Origin: Erythrocercus mccallii
Lineage: Eukaryota > Chordata > Aves > Passeriformes > Dicruridae
Length of the DNA: 64,000 nucleotides
Reading direction: 5' to 3'
NCBI GenBank assembly: GCA_013397435.1
Contig: VZRG01001479.1
Span: 62,001-126,000 of the forward strand
The position numbers and the translations under genes are program-made. The notes beneath the pieces were generated by a model. It made no database searches. It was not told where the DNA came from and saw only the letters and a program-made list of their open reading frames with translations. This document shows, in pieces, positions 26,538 through 38,843 of this stretch; the first letter of the stretch is position 1, and each line of letters begins with the position of its first letter.

Positions 26538-29500
26538 GCATTGCACAGCAATCTTTCTCTCCAGCTCTTGCCCCTGCCTGACCTTGCATCGCTTTTATGT
26601 TTCAGTGAGATCAAACAAGATGGCACAGAGTGACAGGAATGTTTGTTTTGCTTCTGTCAATGGGCATTGCTTGTGATTAATGTGGTTCACAGTCCTGTGC
26701 TGTAGGAATAACTGTTTGGTATGGAGAAGAGTGGTAGGTGTTGGTGATTTGACTTGCCTTGCTAATCTCTACCATCTATGATTCATCTATTCTGGGGAAA
26801 AAAATGATCACAACATTATCAGGGATCTTTGAATGCAAAGCTTATCATAACTGAAAAGGAGATTATGTCAAATACACTTACTGCTGTGTGATGTGTCCTG
26901 TGATGCTTTTCCCAAAATAAACGTCTTCTGTATGTGCATAAAGATACGCATATCTGCCTGAAAATGTTTTATATGCTGCCTAAATTAAGCTCTATTTGTT
27001 AAACCATGGCACTTGTGGTCCTGTTGGAGAAATCCAGGAAATTCAAGAGATTCTGCTTATATCTACCATTTTCTCTGCTTTTATTTGGTTTGAGAGTATT
27101 ATTAATGACATCCAATTGGCATACATTTCAGTCAGTGGCAAAGTACAGCATTTCCATGAATGCCTGTGCAATGTGATTAGCATCAACCTGCCCAGTAAAG
27201 CATAAACCAAGGCACCATATTGTGCTATCCACATTAGAAGAATAAAATCAGCTCTTAAAACTTGGTTGCCTTGGGGTAATGTAAGAAGCAGGCTTCCCAT
27301 CTTATGATGGCATTTTACAATGAATCACTAACTCCTCTTTTCCTGTGTCACCTCAGTATTCAGTTTGTTAAGCTGTGTGACAAAGAATAAAAGGCTTTAT
27401 TCTTCATAATGTTTATGTCACTAAAGTGTTTTTTTGTAATCAGCAACTTGTTTCTTTGAAGGGCTGTATTTCAAACTGTGGGCATGCCTTACTGTGGTTG
27501 ATATTTTCCTTGGCTTGTTTGTTTTACATAATGAAAACATCTTTTCATGTGGGATTTTCTTGCCTTTGTTTCTTTTTTAATTTAATGAACACCTTACTAT
27601 TGCTGGCAATGACAATATATAAATGAGAATTAAAAAAAACCAATGCTAACAAGGATTAAAAGAGGTATCCTATTTTAGAACATTTAGAAATGTTTTTATA
27701 GTTGTTACTTTAACATCTGAAGAAGAGGAAAATCAATTCCTGGGTGTCTTTACCCGAAGATGCTGCTGTAATCACTTAGATTGGTTTGATGGCTGCAGAT
27801 TTTCCGTATAGCAAATCCTAAATCAAGCCACCACTGTCTGATTGCACTGGAACATATCTTTTTAATGCTAACAGGTTCAGATATCAAAGACAGGAGATTA
27901 TATGAATTCCTGATAGCTTAGGTGTGTAGCTGTAAGCCTGGATTTGGTTACAGGGTAGTTTAGGTGAGCTCAGTTGCACTGTCAGAGCCATTAACACACC
28001 ACGGTGATGCTTCTCTGTGGCAAGGGGACCTATTTGTTTCCATCATATTCCCCAGGGGTTCTCCAAGATTGTGGCTGCCATGGCATTGTTAACCCTTTAC
28101 AGCAGCTTCCTGCAATAAAGTTCACCAGAAAGAGTAAGACAGCGATACCATCACCAGCGGTATTGCTGTGCAGCATGTCCCACTGCAGCTCCTCCTAAGG
28201 AGTGTTTGTTGCCCAACTCTGGGTCCATGTGTTCAGTTCAAAACAGTAGGAATTGCTTCATCCTCAGAGATTCTTGAATGCTTTCCCTTGGTTGTCTTCT
28301 GTCTTGCCTGTGCCAGATAGTCATTTCTGTAGCTGTTTTCTTCAAAAGCACCCATAAAGAAATTTTTATTTGGCTTTGCTTTCCATTCTGTAAAACAATC
28401 TTTCAGCAAGTAAGGATCTGAAGAAAAGAGATTGACTTAATTAATACATGATGGGAAATGGTGCATGTATATATGTATCTAGAAACAGAAAACAGAAAAC
28501 AGAATTCTGAAGTTGTGTTTCTAAATGTATTCAAAGTCTTCAGGGTGTGGGGAGGAAGGGGCAGCAGTGACTTCTGCAAAATAACTTTATAAGGAATTTC
28601 CCTTCTGGGGCCTGACATTGCTTGGACCCGTGTCCTTGGAAAATTCACTTAGCGCTCTATTTTAATTTTCCATTCAGAAAATGGTATTAAAAATACCTCC
28701 TCCTTCAGTTGCACGGAGAAACTGGTGTCTGCAAAGTTGCTGTTCAAGGGGACAGGAATGAACCAAAACGTTAACTTCACTTTGTGATCAGTTTTTGTAG
28801 CAGCATTTTCATGTCTCTTGTGCAAACGGTACTGCTGTGAGGGTGTGTGTTGGAGCTCTTCAGCTCCAAAACAAGTCCTGACAGGAAGGCTCTTGCCAGC
28901 TGCTCCTGACAGGATGGTGGGTGGTTGCTGTGCAGTGTTAGAAATAGCACCATGCTGACTGCTTGTGTCCAGCTGAAGCTTGTGCACAGAGAATGGCAAG
29001 GCCAGCTCTGGTAGCAGCCTTATACCAGGTGTTGTCTCCTCTCTATAGCTCAGTTTAAGCCTTACTTCCCTCGCCCCCACCATGTGTGTGACCAGTGTTG
29101 CTACTGGAAGCAAGCAAAACTTGGAATTCTAAAGAGATTTTAAAAAATGCCCCAGAGTACAGAGATCAGATGCCAATGTCAGCAGTCAGAAGGGAGGATC
29201 ATCTCTAGGGTGTGGGCTGGACCCTGAGAGACTTTCCTTCCTGGCACTGCTCTCCCCAGGAGTTTCCAAATGAGCTGATATTCAAGCCATCATCAGCTGC
29301 AGTCGAAGCACTGGCTCCCAGCTGCTGGCATGTGCAGGAGGATGCACTCAGCATCTCAGACATACTTCTTTACCAGTCCCCCCATGCTTTGTATGTCCTG
29401 CATGGAACTGCTTTGGGATTAGGAATCTCTTTAGGAGGTGTGGCTGAAATTTTTTTTGAGGAAAGAAAATACTTCCTTTTATTTCTACTGTTAAGAGTTT

Positions 29501-32323
29501 TACCCACTAAATGTTTTCTGTTCCAAGTGAATGATTTCCTTCTAGGCTGTATCTTAGAAGTTCCAGTCCAATTTTAGAAGAGCAAGAGCTGTTGCAATGT
29601 TCTGGAGGGAGGCTGATGCTGCTGTAGCACCTGGGCAGGACAGGCAGCTCTTTTGCTTCCAAACAAGAAGACTGCTACAGAGCTGCTCAGAGAGGCCAAA
29701 CCTCAGTTTCCTGCTCTTGTTCAGAACTGAATATTGTTGACACAGTTTCTGAGCTTTAAGTTCACCAATCCTGGCACCCATGGTGTTTAGTTGCCTCCAA
29801 ACAGCTTTTAGGAAGGCATTTTGGTAATGAGATAGCTAAAATCTGCCTTATTCTCCTTATTTTCAGCTGTGAAACCCATGCAGCTGTTGAGCTGCCCTAC
29901 AATTCTATCCTATATACTGGAAAAGATAGCATGGCCCTTCCCTGCGTTGCCATCTCTGCAGCCCTTGGGAAGCGCTGTGGGTAGGAGGCCATTGCAACTT
30001 TGTGACCTTCAGTGTTCCAGTGAAGGCAAGATTTCTCCTCTTGCCTCCCACTGTAAAATAGTTACCCATGCATTGACCGTTTATTTTGGTGTGTTAGGAG
30101 CTGCTTAGAAAACTGGAAAAAGTGGGTGCTGACCTGCAGGGTGTCAGCAGCAAGGTGGGCAGGCAGCTGAACCCTGAGCTGTTCTGAGTGCTGTGTGCAA
30201 GTCCCTCCATTCTTTCTTGCACCATTTCTCTCTGTACTTGTAGAGTTTCAGATGTTCTGCAGCCCTGTGTATGTCTGAGTTTTGTTTTCTACCCTGCTCA
30301 AATGAGGTGGAGTGTCAGCTTTTGTAAGCAGGTCCTATTGTGGTGGTTTCTCTCAGTTGGTATTGGGAAGTATGTCCTTTTTCCTTTCCAGATGTTCTGT
30401 GCTACCAAATAAGGGGAAAACATGTGTTTCCCAATGCTGTGATAAGTCAGAGGTATAAGTCACAGCTTTACCATATTGAGAAAGGAATGCAAAGTGCACC
30501 CTTCTCTATCAGCACAATGTTTAGACTTGAAGTATAAGACATGGCACTATTCACTAAAACAGGCTGCATCACTACACAGAGAGGGAATAATGTCTTTTTT
30601 GGCCTTTTAAATTTGTCTTTTGCATTAAAAGTATTTTTGTTAGTTAGATTTCTCATTAGATATAATTCTGTATTTTGTTCTTGTTCTCCTTGGCTAAAGT
30701 CCCACAGCTGAATCCAACCAAAAAAAAAAAAATTGTATCAGCTCATTTTAGTTAACTTGCTTTTTCATATCATTTTTCTAATTTCTGTGAACAGCTGAAT
30801 TTACTTTAGTTAATAATAAACTATCTAAAAAGGGGGCACAGAAAAATTAAAATAAATAGAACTAATCTGTTCATCAGCTTGCTGTTAGTTTCATTTTTTT
30901 TCCCCTTTCAGCATTTGTTTTTTCTTGTTTGGTTTAATGCACTGTCTTCTCTTTATGGAGTAAACCCAGCTCTTTTTGTTACCATGCTATCCTAAAGCAG
31001 GAAACAAGCTTTAAAAAAGGCATTATCAGCCAAATCAGCTACAAAATATGTTGCTAAGTTTCTAGTTTTTAGATAGCTATTAAATGTATAAAAACAGAAA
31101 CAGTGACTGGCACTGAGAAACCCAAATCACCACGAAATCTGAAGCATTTCCTTCTGCCAGGATGTGGTGGATGTTGGGGAACTCTGTTAGCTGTGTTTTA
31201 TCTTTTCTGAAAGAAAAGCACAAAGAGTCAGAAGAAAGTTTGGAGATGTAACATAGCCCATGGTACCATATGTTTTTTACATAAGCAACAAGCTATGCCA
31301 GGGCTCTCAGAAGTGTAGTTCTGTCACCTGTGAAGCTCGTAGGTACCTTCAATGGTGTCCAGCATTGTATCTCCAGGGCTGAGGGAAGCCTCAAATAGAT
31401 GTGGACAATTCTGAAAGCAGGAATAAATTCCTTAAGATGCCTTGTGTCTGTCCTGATTGCAGCTCACAAACAGAATGGGGATCAGGCACTCCTTGCTGGG
31501 CTGGGGCCACAGGCTTTGTGGTGCTGATGTCCCCAGGCTGTCATAGATAGGCCAGTGCCAAAGTGTCTCTCATTCCCATGGAAGATGGTGCTCCAAAGAT
31601 TACCCCATCCTTGGAGCAACTACAGGGTTGCTCTTGCTGCTGGCCCAGCCCATCACCTCTCCAGGTAAGGCCACTGTGCTTCCAGCTCCAGCAGGACCTT
31701 CAGTGGCAGATGTTACCATTGGCCTGTCTCATTGGTCTGTCCATCTGCTGAGCGGTTTGGTTTGGAAAAGCAGGAGAAGACTGGGAATTCTGAACAATCC
31801 AGAGATGTAGTATGGTCACAGATGTGCTGATGGGTGCTGCAGAGAAAGCATTTTCTTTTTGAACTGTCAGCACCGTCTGTGGCTTGACACAATATTTTAT
31901 CTTCATTTTAAACTTTTTACTCATTATTAAAATATTTAAATTGGCTGTTGTGAAATCCTGTAGGAATAGTAGGAGTTTATTTCAGGGCAGCGGTGCTTAA
32001 AAGAGCCCCATAAGCAATAAGCATAACCATGTATGGAGGCAGCAGGGATCAGTCCAGAGGAAAACTTGCTGTCAGTTCAAATGTGATCCATATGTTAAAA
32101 CTATAGGAAGTGTTTCTTAGTCAGATGGTTTGGCTAATGTCAAGAAATGTTCCCTCGTGGGAGACCTAACTTTCAAGCTCATATAATGATAAGTGCTTTA
32201 CTGAAGTAATCTTCAGTGTGATGTGGGGTATAAGAGTATTGGTTTGGAAGTTATGTGACATTTTGCCAGGTAATGGCCTTAGTTAATTTTGGGGGGCGGT
32301 GGGAAATAGTATTGGCCCCTTAT
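26538..32323. other. Non-coding sequence with two larger chance-like open frames
   Basis: There is no recognised gene. Two neighbouring open frames on opposite strands stand out: 28649-29113 (minus, 154 codons) and 29212-29577 (plus, 121 codons). Neither has a recognisable domain, repeated motif or signal peptide. This part is somewhat GC-richer (28.0-31.8 kb), which lowers stop-codon density. A 13-base A run at 30720-30732 has no upstream gene-like body. Confidence 0.55.
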
Positions 32324-32339
32324 CACACACACACACACA
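32324..32339. repeat. CA dinucleotide microsatellite
   Basis: Eight CA units in a row, followed after a short break by a related gcatgcacacat stretch. It is simple sequence inside a 149-codon minus-strand open frame (32279-32728), part of whose length is due to the repeat. Confidence 0.9.
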
Positions 32340-33605
32340 AGCATGCACACATAAAACATGAACCCCTCTGACACCCGTTGAGGGAACAGGGACATGTATC
32401 TGCCATCCAGGTGGATGTGCTGCAGGGTTGCACCTAACGAACAGGGATTGACAAACTGTGAATGTGTTGCAGTATTTACTGGGAAATCAGATATGGAGGC
32501 AGCTTGACCACTCCCTTGCCTTTCCTGCAGTAATCTCATATATATAACTAGCACTAAAGTGCTAGAATTACAGTTGGATGAAAAAAGAGGTGGTTGAAAA
32601 CTAATGGCTGAAAAACCTTTTTCCCCCCTTTTCTTTTTCAGATAAAGTTTTGCTTCCAATCTGTGTTCAATTTTGTCTAGTTCTAGGTCAGCCTTAAATG
32701 AGGTGCAAATTTGCAAAAGGAAGAGCAAATGGCTGCTGTTGAGACAAGTGAAGGAGGTGGAGGTTGTGCAAGTGTCAAGTAGGTTTTGGGCACAGGAGTG
32801 CCTGTTCGTGGTATAGTTTCTCTGAGAATCAGAATACAGTTCAACACACTGGGATCAAGGCCAAGTTTTCAAAACATCTCAGGGACACCGAGGTAAGGGG
32901 CTGAATTTTTTGCTCTCACACATCATGCAGGCAGATTTTTAGGATGCTGGTGGGAGCTGAGCTTCATCTCAAATACAAGTCCATATCAAGATCTTTGTTC
33001 AGGCAATTGTGTATGAGAAGTGAGAAACTCTTCTGGTAAAAGTGAGCACAGATATGCAGAGATAATTTTTTTATTCCTCCAACAAAGAGGTGCTATATTG
33101 GCAGTGTGTGCATTCTCACAAAACAGTGATTACTGCATTCAGAATACTGTACTTGTGGGTTTTGTCCATCCTTGTTTGTTGAAAATATTCCTTGAGGATG
33201 GAGAACTTCAGTACATTGCTTTTTGGACACAGAAATAACTTAAAGCAGAGATCCAGCAACATGCAGTTTTTGATGTGAGGTGGTGATTGCTCTTAAAATC
33301 TCGGTAGTGATTCAGCTTGACACTCAGCTTTTGGGATAATATATAAATTATTCAAGCAACTTCAGCCAAACTTTTGGGTTTTTTTAATATGTCATGTATC
33401 CTGCATACATGCTTCTGCTGCAAGTTGCAGTGATAGAAAAACAGGCTAATATTTACTAATCAACTTGATTACATTTGACACAATAGGCTTATAAAATAAT
33501 TTCTTTAAGTGACTTTCAGTTTAAAAAGAAGGAAATCCTTAATCAGGTCAGCAGCAGTCTGTCTTTACCTCTTCAACAAATTCAGTGGGAAACTGCTGGA
33601 AGATT

Positions 33606-33626
33606 GATGATGATGATGATGATGAT
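33606..33626. repeat. GAT trinucleotide microsatellite
   Basis: Seven uninterrupted GAT units, followed at once by a short ATTT-rich run (about 33630-33646). It is simple sequence without coding context. Confidence 0.9.
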
Positions 33627-34720
33627 TAATATTTATTTATTTATATTACGATAGTTCCCCTAAAGCTCATGTTCCTCTTTTTGCTATGAGCTGTGTGTTA
33701 GCAGAAAGCACTTGCACTTCCAAGTGTTTACAGTCTGTGCAATATTGCCTCAGACAACTGCCAGTCTCAGTAAATGCTCTAAATGTTTGCTACAAGTTCT
33801 AGCTGCTTCAAACTTCTTGCCTTAAAAACAAAGAAAACTGACTTAAGATGCTCTCTCTGCTGGTATGTTAGTTCTATATTGTACCTTCTTTCTTAACTAT
33901 CATCTCAGACTTCAGCTATAACAGCATCACTGAAATGGAGTCTGAAAAAATGCAGAGTAGAACCAAGGCAAATTGTCTCTGAGCACATCATGGCAAACCT
34001 CTTGCAAAAGTGATGTCATATTTTAATACCATACAGAGAAGAACTTTGGATGAGTTGTATGTATGCTCATACCAAATTTATTAAGAGGCTTTTAATATGC
34101 TACATCTCTCACATCTACACACAATAAAAAGAACCCTAAAATATTTTAACTTGCACAGGATAGGTGTTAACCTTGGGTGTTTTAAAATATTGTTCATGTA
34201 AAAGTGGCATTCAACATCATATTAGGTTTACATTAAGAAGTATCAAGTACAATACCAACACTATAAGAAATTTCAGGGGGGGTCTGCATTCTTATTCAGA
34301 ATATGGGAAGACTGGTGCTTTTTCTGTGATGTTGCCATCCTTACTTCTTTCTTGAATTATGACTCATATTTATGACATGGCATGGATACTTCAGAAAGAC
34401 ATCTAAAGTAAAGGAAAGTTGTGGATCCATTACTGTAAACATTACAAAAAAAATCCATTACAAACTTGACAGGAGAGAAAATTAATGTATGCATTTCCAA
34501 AGAATGGTAATGTATGGTAATGTTATTTTTAAATCCTTGATATTTCAATGATATTAATGTCTAAATTATGTGCCAAATCTCTGTTATATTTTGCTTTAAA
34601 AATGTGCGAAGTACACTTTCAGATTTAAATGGTACCTAAGCATATTTTTACAATTCATCTGAGTAAAGATAAAGTTTGTTAACTGAAAGATTATTTTATG
34701 ACATTTCCCTGAGATCTGTG

Positions 34721-34741
34721 TTTACTTTATGTTAAAGTAAA
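34721..34741. repeat. 9-bp inverted repeat with 3-nt spacer
   Basis: tttacttta and taaagtaaa are perfect reverse complements around tgt. In AT-rich DNA such a structure is expected occasionally by chance. Confidence 0.8.
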
Positions 34742-35321
34742 TATTTTTGTCAAAACGAACTAAATGAGTCTGAGGATAGAAGATTGGGAAAGTTATTTTC
34801 CAAATTAACAGTCTCTGAAAGGATGAGAGCTGAAGAGGTGGCTGATAGTATTTCTCACCTTCTCATCAATGAATTCCTTGCCCACATTCTTCTGGAGCAT
34901 CTTCAGCCAGTACAAATTTTCCTGTGCTTAATCCATGTTTCACTGTCTTTTTCTACGTCATCATCATCATGCTGCCCACAAGTTTCTCTGTATATTGTGG
35001 AGCTCCCTATTACATGCTGTCAACAGGAAACAGATCCATCATCCAAGTAAGATTAAAATCAGACATGGGTGTCCCAATTTATTACGCATCACCCCTCAGG
35101 TTTCTCTGGTCTGGTTTATTTCTTGAGAGCAGAGTTTAAGAAAAATCCCCCTTTCCTGTCTCTAAGTGGTTAAAAACATTTCAAGAAAAAGAAGTTGGTA
35201 TTCACCATTGAAGCAGTCTGAGGTTGATAACACACCATTACTGAAACTGCATATTGATATTCACGTCTGAAAACATACCTAGGTCATACCAATTTCTCTA
35301 GTACAAATGAAGTGTCACCAC

Positions 35322-35343
35322 ACAAGTGTGACATCACACTTGT
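35322..35343. repeat. 10-bp inverted repeat with 2-nt spacer
   Basis: acaagtgtga and tcacacttgt are exact reverse complements separated by 'ca'. Each arm carries AAGTGTGA, one base from the T-box half-site AGGTGTGA. T-box proteins are known to bind paired half-sites, so this is a possible site, but that is inference. No transposon end is visible around it. Confidence 0.85.
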
Positions 35344-37772
35344 CCTCTCCACTCTTTGTCCTGGTTCCATAGGCCATGATGATTTAAATGATTTATCACC
35401 CATGCTATGACCAGCTGGTTCAAATTACCGTCTGGATGGTGCCTGTGAGTGTCTCTACTTTCTGCATGTCAGAGTCAAAATACAAGTTCCCAGCATATAG
35501 GTTTCTGACTCAAGTCACTGTTGTGCCACGCAGAAACCTGATGATTTTCCAAAGTTCCCACTTTCTCTCACTGCTCTGCTGTGAATTTCACCTCCTCTCC
35601 ACCTCCTGGCAATATCTAGGCTTATGATTTGAAACAATTCTTCATATAATATATGGTGCTTTTTGAGGAGTGTAGAGCAGAATGTGTTGTGATTTTGATC
35701 ACCTGTCAGGAGAAGAAAGTCAAGATAATCCTGACTGCAAGCCTGTATGACAACAAGCACAAGCACATTTTGACTAATAGACATAAACAAAAGTATGTTT
35801 ATAGGCAACTTTTGTGAAACAACATCTTCAACCACTTTCGCTTTTGGCAACCTTGCTTTGCTTATGAGATACCATTGGAAACAAAGGCTATATCTGTTCC
35901 TGTCAACAGGAACTCATAATAAGTAGAGACATAAAGATGTGGAATGGGAAGTGTGTGAGATTTTGGAGGCGGAAGTGGATCTTGGTTTGTTTGGTTTTTT
36001 GTTTTTTTGGATTTTTTTAATGAAGAGCTGATGTATTCATCAGCTTCTTTTCTAGTTTAGGTTATACTGAAATCAATAGAAAAATTCCATTATGGAAAAA
36101 TGGGAGCTGGGTGAGATCCTCAGGATGGGTCCTCTCTGCTTTTTTTCTCCTAGTGAATTTGTCTTCTAGGCAGGTTGCAAATTAAGTCTTGATCTCTTTC
36201 ATAAAAGAAAGCAAAGCACTGAAACCTCCAGTTTAGCTTACTTTTATCTGAGCCTGACATGGGTAAATAGTAGTTGCTAAAACACTGAATAGGGTGGTGA
36301 AAGTGAGAAATTTTTAAGTGATGTAAAATATCAGTCATGAGAATGTTCTTTTTTCTCCTATGAATGATTGATTTTCTTCTATTAGATATTGATGCTGGGA
36401 AACAGATTCACCTTAGCTGCCAAAAATACTGGTCTATATATCTGTCAAGTATATATATGTGCAAACACACACACATATATATCTTTAATATTTTGTTATA
36501 GAGATGTGTTTATACACACAGAGCAATTTCTCAACTGTAGTGTCCTAAAAGTAGTACAGTTTCTTTGCTCCAGCACTGTCTTTTGTTTAAGGAAGCGATC
36601 ATTGATATTCAAAACACATCACCAGTTGTATCAGGCTGAAAGTCTCCCTGGTTCCTCACTGCCCCTGTCTGTGCCCAGGCCTGGCTGGTTCTGCTGAGGG
36701 TGGAGGGATTGGGCAGCAGGCAGGTGTGGGATTACCCCCCTAGGCTGGGCCACTGTTCCCCTGCACTGAGAGGGCAACTTTCCATGGTTAGGTTGGGTCT
36801 TAGAGTAAGTGCTATATAAGTGCATTACTGTGCTTTAACAAAGCCTCCATCACACCCACATGAAGTGAGCCTTTACTATAATGTGTTTAGATATCAACTG
36901 TTTTGGACTTTCTCACATTTCTCAAAAACAAGGGTGCTAGGAAAACAATGGTTACGTCTATGCCTGTATGGAAAATGATGCTAAGGATCAGCTGATGTAT
37001 TTTAGTAGTTTTAAACTGCCTCAGTTTCCAGAACAAGGTGACTGCATCCATACTGCATTTTTGGGAGTGGTCCTTAGTCCATGCTAACTCCTGAGAATTA
37101 TTTTTGCTAAACGGAATAGATATAATCCCAGTGATTTTTTTTCCCCCCACAACTGCATAATATAGATAACTAAGCTCTAGTGTCTGGAAATATTTCTTGG
37201 CTCTATCTAGAAGAGAGTTAGCCAGTGGATTTATCATCCCCATAGAATTTAGACACAAATCTCACATAAATTGATTGTATTTACAAATACATTGCTCCAC
37301 TGGATTTAGCTCGTGGTCACACAGAGATTTCATTTATTTCAGTTTGTTTTCTAGTATCCAGATGCACACAACCAAGCATAAAAACATCAACTAAAACTGC
37401 TGCTAAGAAAACAGGCCCTTTTTGAGTCAATTATGCTGCTGTGATTAATCAGTTTTGGTCAGGTTATGGAGAAAGTCATTCATAGGTGGAAATGAGCAGA
37501 GTTATGGTGGTGAACTGGGATAAGACAGTGGAAAAAAAATGTGTACTTTTTATGGAGTGATTATGTACACAAAAACACATTTTCCATCCCTGTTTCCCCC
37601 ATTCTGTGCTTTAATTTTTCTTGACATTGGATCCATTATGGTATCATATGAGTTTCGTCACAGAAGTAAATAACAGCTTGTTTCCTTGGGAGCGATTGAA
37701 AAACAGAGTAAAAACAGCACTTACTGTTTTTGAAAGTTGTCACATTGTCATGGCAGTGAAGTATTGCATCAT

Positions 37773-37786
37773 GTTGTCATGACAAC
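37773..37786. promoter_or_regulatory. 14-bp palindrome resembling an RFX X-box
   Basis: gttgtcatgacaac is a perfect palindrome. The RFX-family X-box consensus is GTNRCC-NN-RGYAAC. This site matches all fixed positions except one in each arm, where C is replaced by T and, symmetrically, G by A. A related half-like stretch (gtcatggcag) lies about 30 bases upstream. The motif is seen directly, while binding is inference. Confidence 0.35.
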
Positions 37787-38831
37787 TCAAATTATAAAAA
37801 CTGATTTAAAGAAAAATAAAAGTAGTGTTCAATGATGAAAATCAGTTAACATTAAAGAGTTCAGCTTTTCTATCTCTTACCCTGCCTCTCTCCTTTTTTT
37901 CCTAAGAGATGGGCAACATTCAGGACTCTCAGCAAGTAAAGACTTGGAGTACACAGCGACTCAGGCAGCCTTTTTTTTTGTCTTTCTCACTGAGAAAGAG
38001 AGGGTGCAAGAATTGAAATGTGGAGGCAAGCACATTACTGGACCAAACCATCACTCACCAGTACTGGGGGAAAGACAGAATGCGATAAAAAGGTGGTGTT
38101 TGTGCCTATTTGCACAATCTCCTCCCAAGCAACTGCTTCAAATATATATCAACAGATATTACACAGTCTGGATTTGTCAGGGATAAACAGCAGTGAGACT
38201 GCAGCATGTTCGACCTGTTTAGAGATTCTGGTGGAATTTCAAGAGACCTCAGCAATGACCTGTTTCTGTTTCTCCCATCAAAATCAAGGAGCATTTACTT
38301 ATTATGCCAATGGTTAGAGAGGAGAAGTAGGTTAGTGCTGACCACTATTGAAATCCCATTCTCTTTGCAGAGTGTGCTTAGAATGAGTCAGACTGTTTTG
38401 AGGATGGGATTGAACTTCAGTTATCAGGATAAAATAAACAAACAAAAAAGGTAAATTGTGCAGTTGGTCAGTTTGTGTAAAATAGCTGTCACCAAACTCT
38501 AAATACTCACGTATAAACTGCAGACCAGCAGTGAAACTACTTGTTCTGAGCAAGGTCAAGCAAAATTTGATTTATCGCTGTGCATTGGGCTTGTATACAT
38601 TGTAACATAGCTTTATGCAATCCTTTTCTTGCATTTATGAAGGGAAGAGTGTTTATATATGTCTGTATATTCATTACTGCTCCTCCTACTCTTACTCAGA
38701 CTTGTCAGCATTTCAGCCTGTTTCAGACAAATTTACAGATGTACAGAGATAATGTTCCTGGATGTTTCAGGGAAACAGACTGCCTTGTGATGAGATCCTG
38801 TCCTGGGAGCTTTCTGCCCCAGGGCATGGAG

Positions 38832-38843
38832 CAGGAGCTCCTG
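38832..38843. repeat. Perfect 12-bp palindrome
   Basis: caggagctcctg equals its own reverse complement. It is short enough to be chance. No associated element is visible. Confidence 0.8.

Noticed and set aside
30720..30732. A run of 13 A as a possible processed-pseudogene tail
   Set aside because: No AATAAA signal at the expected distance and no gene-like body upstream; no flanking duplication seen.
33606..33626. GAT and CA runs as a possible CRISPR-like or satellite array
   Set aside because: They are ordinary short microsatellites without unique spacers or long-range periodicity.
34784..35139. Cluster of overlapping plus-strand open frames that might be a decayed membrane-protein exon
   Set aside because: No frame matches a family I know, the frames compete with one another, and no convincing splice sites bound them.
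35421..35434. ggttcaaattaccg as a possible tRNA B box
   Set aside because: No A box or cloverleaf can be fitted around it.
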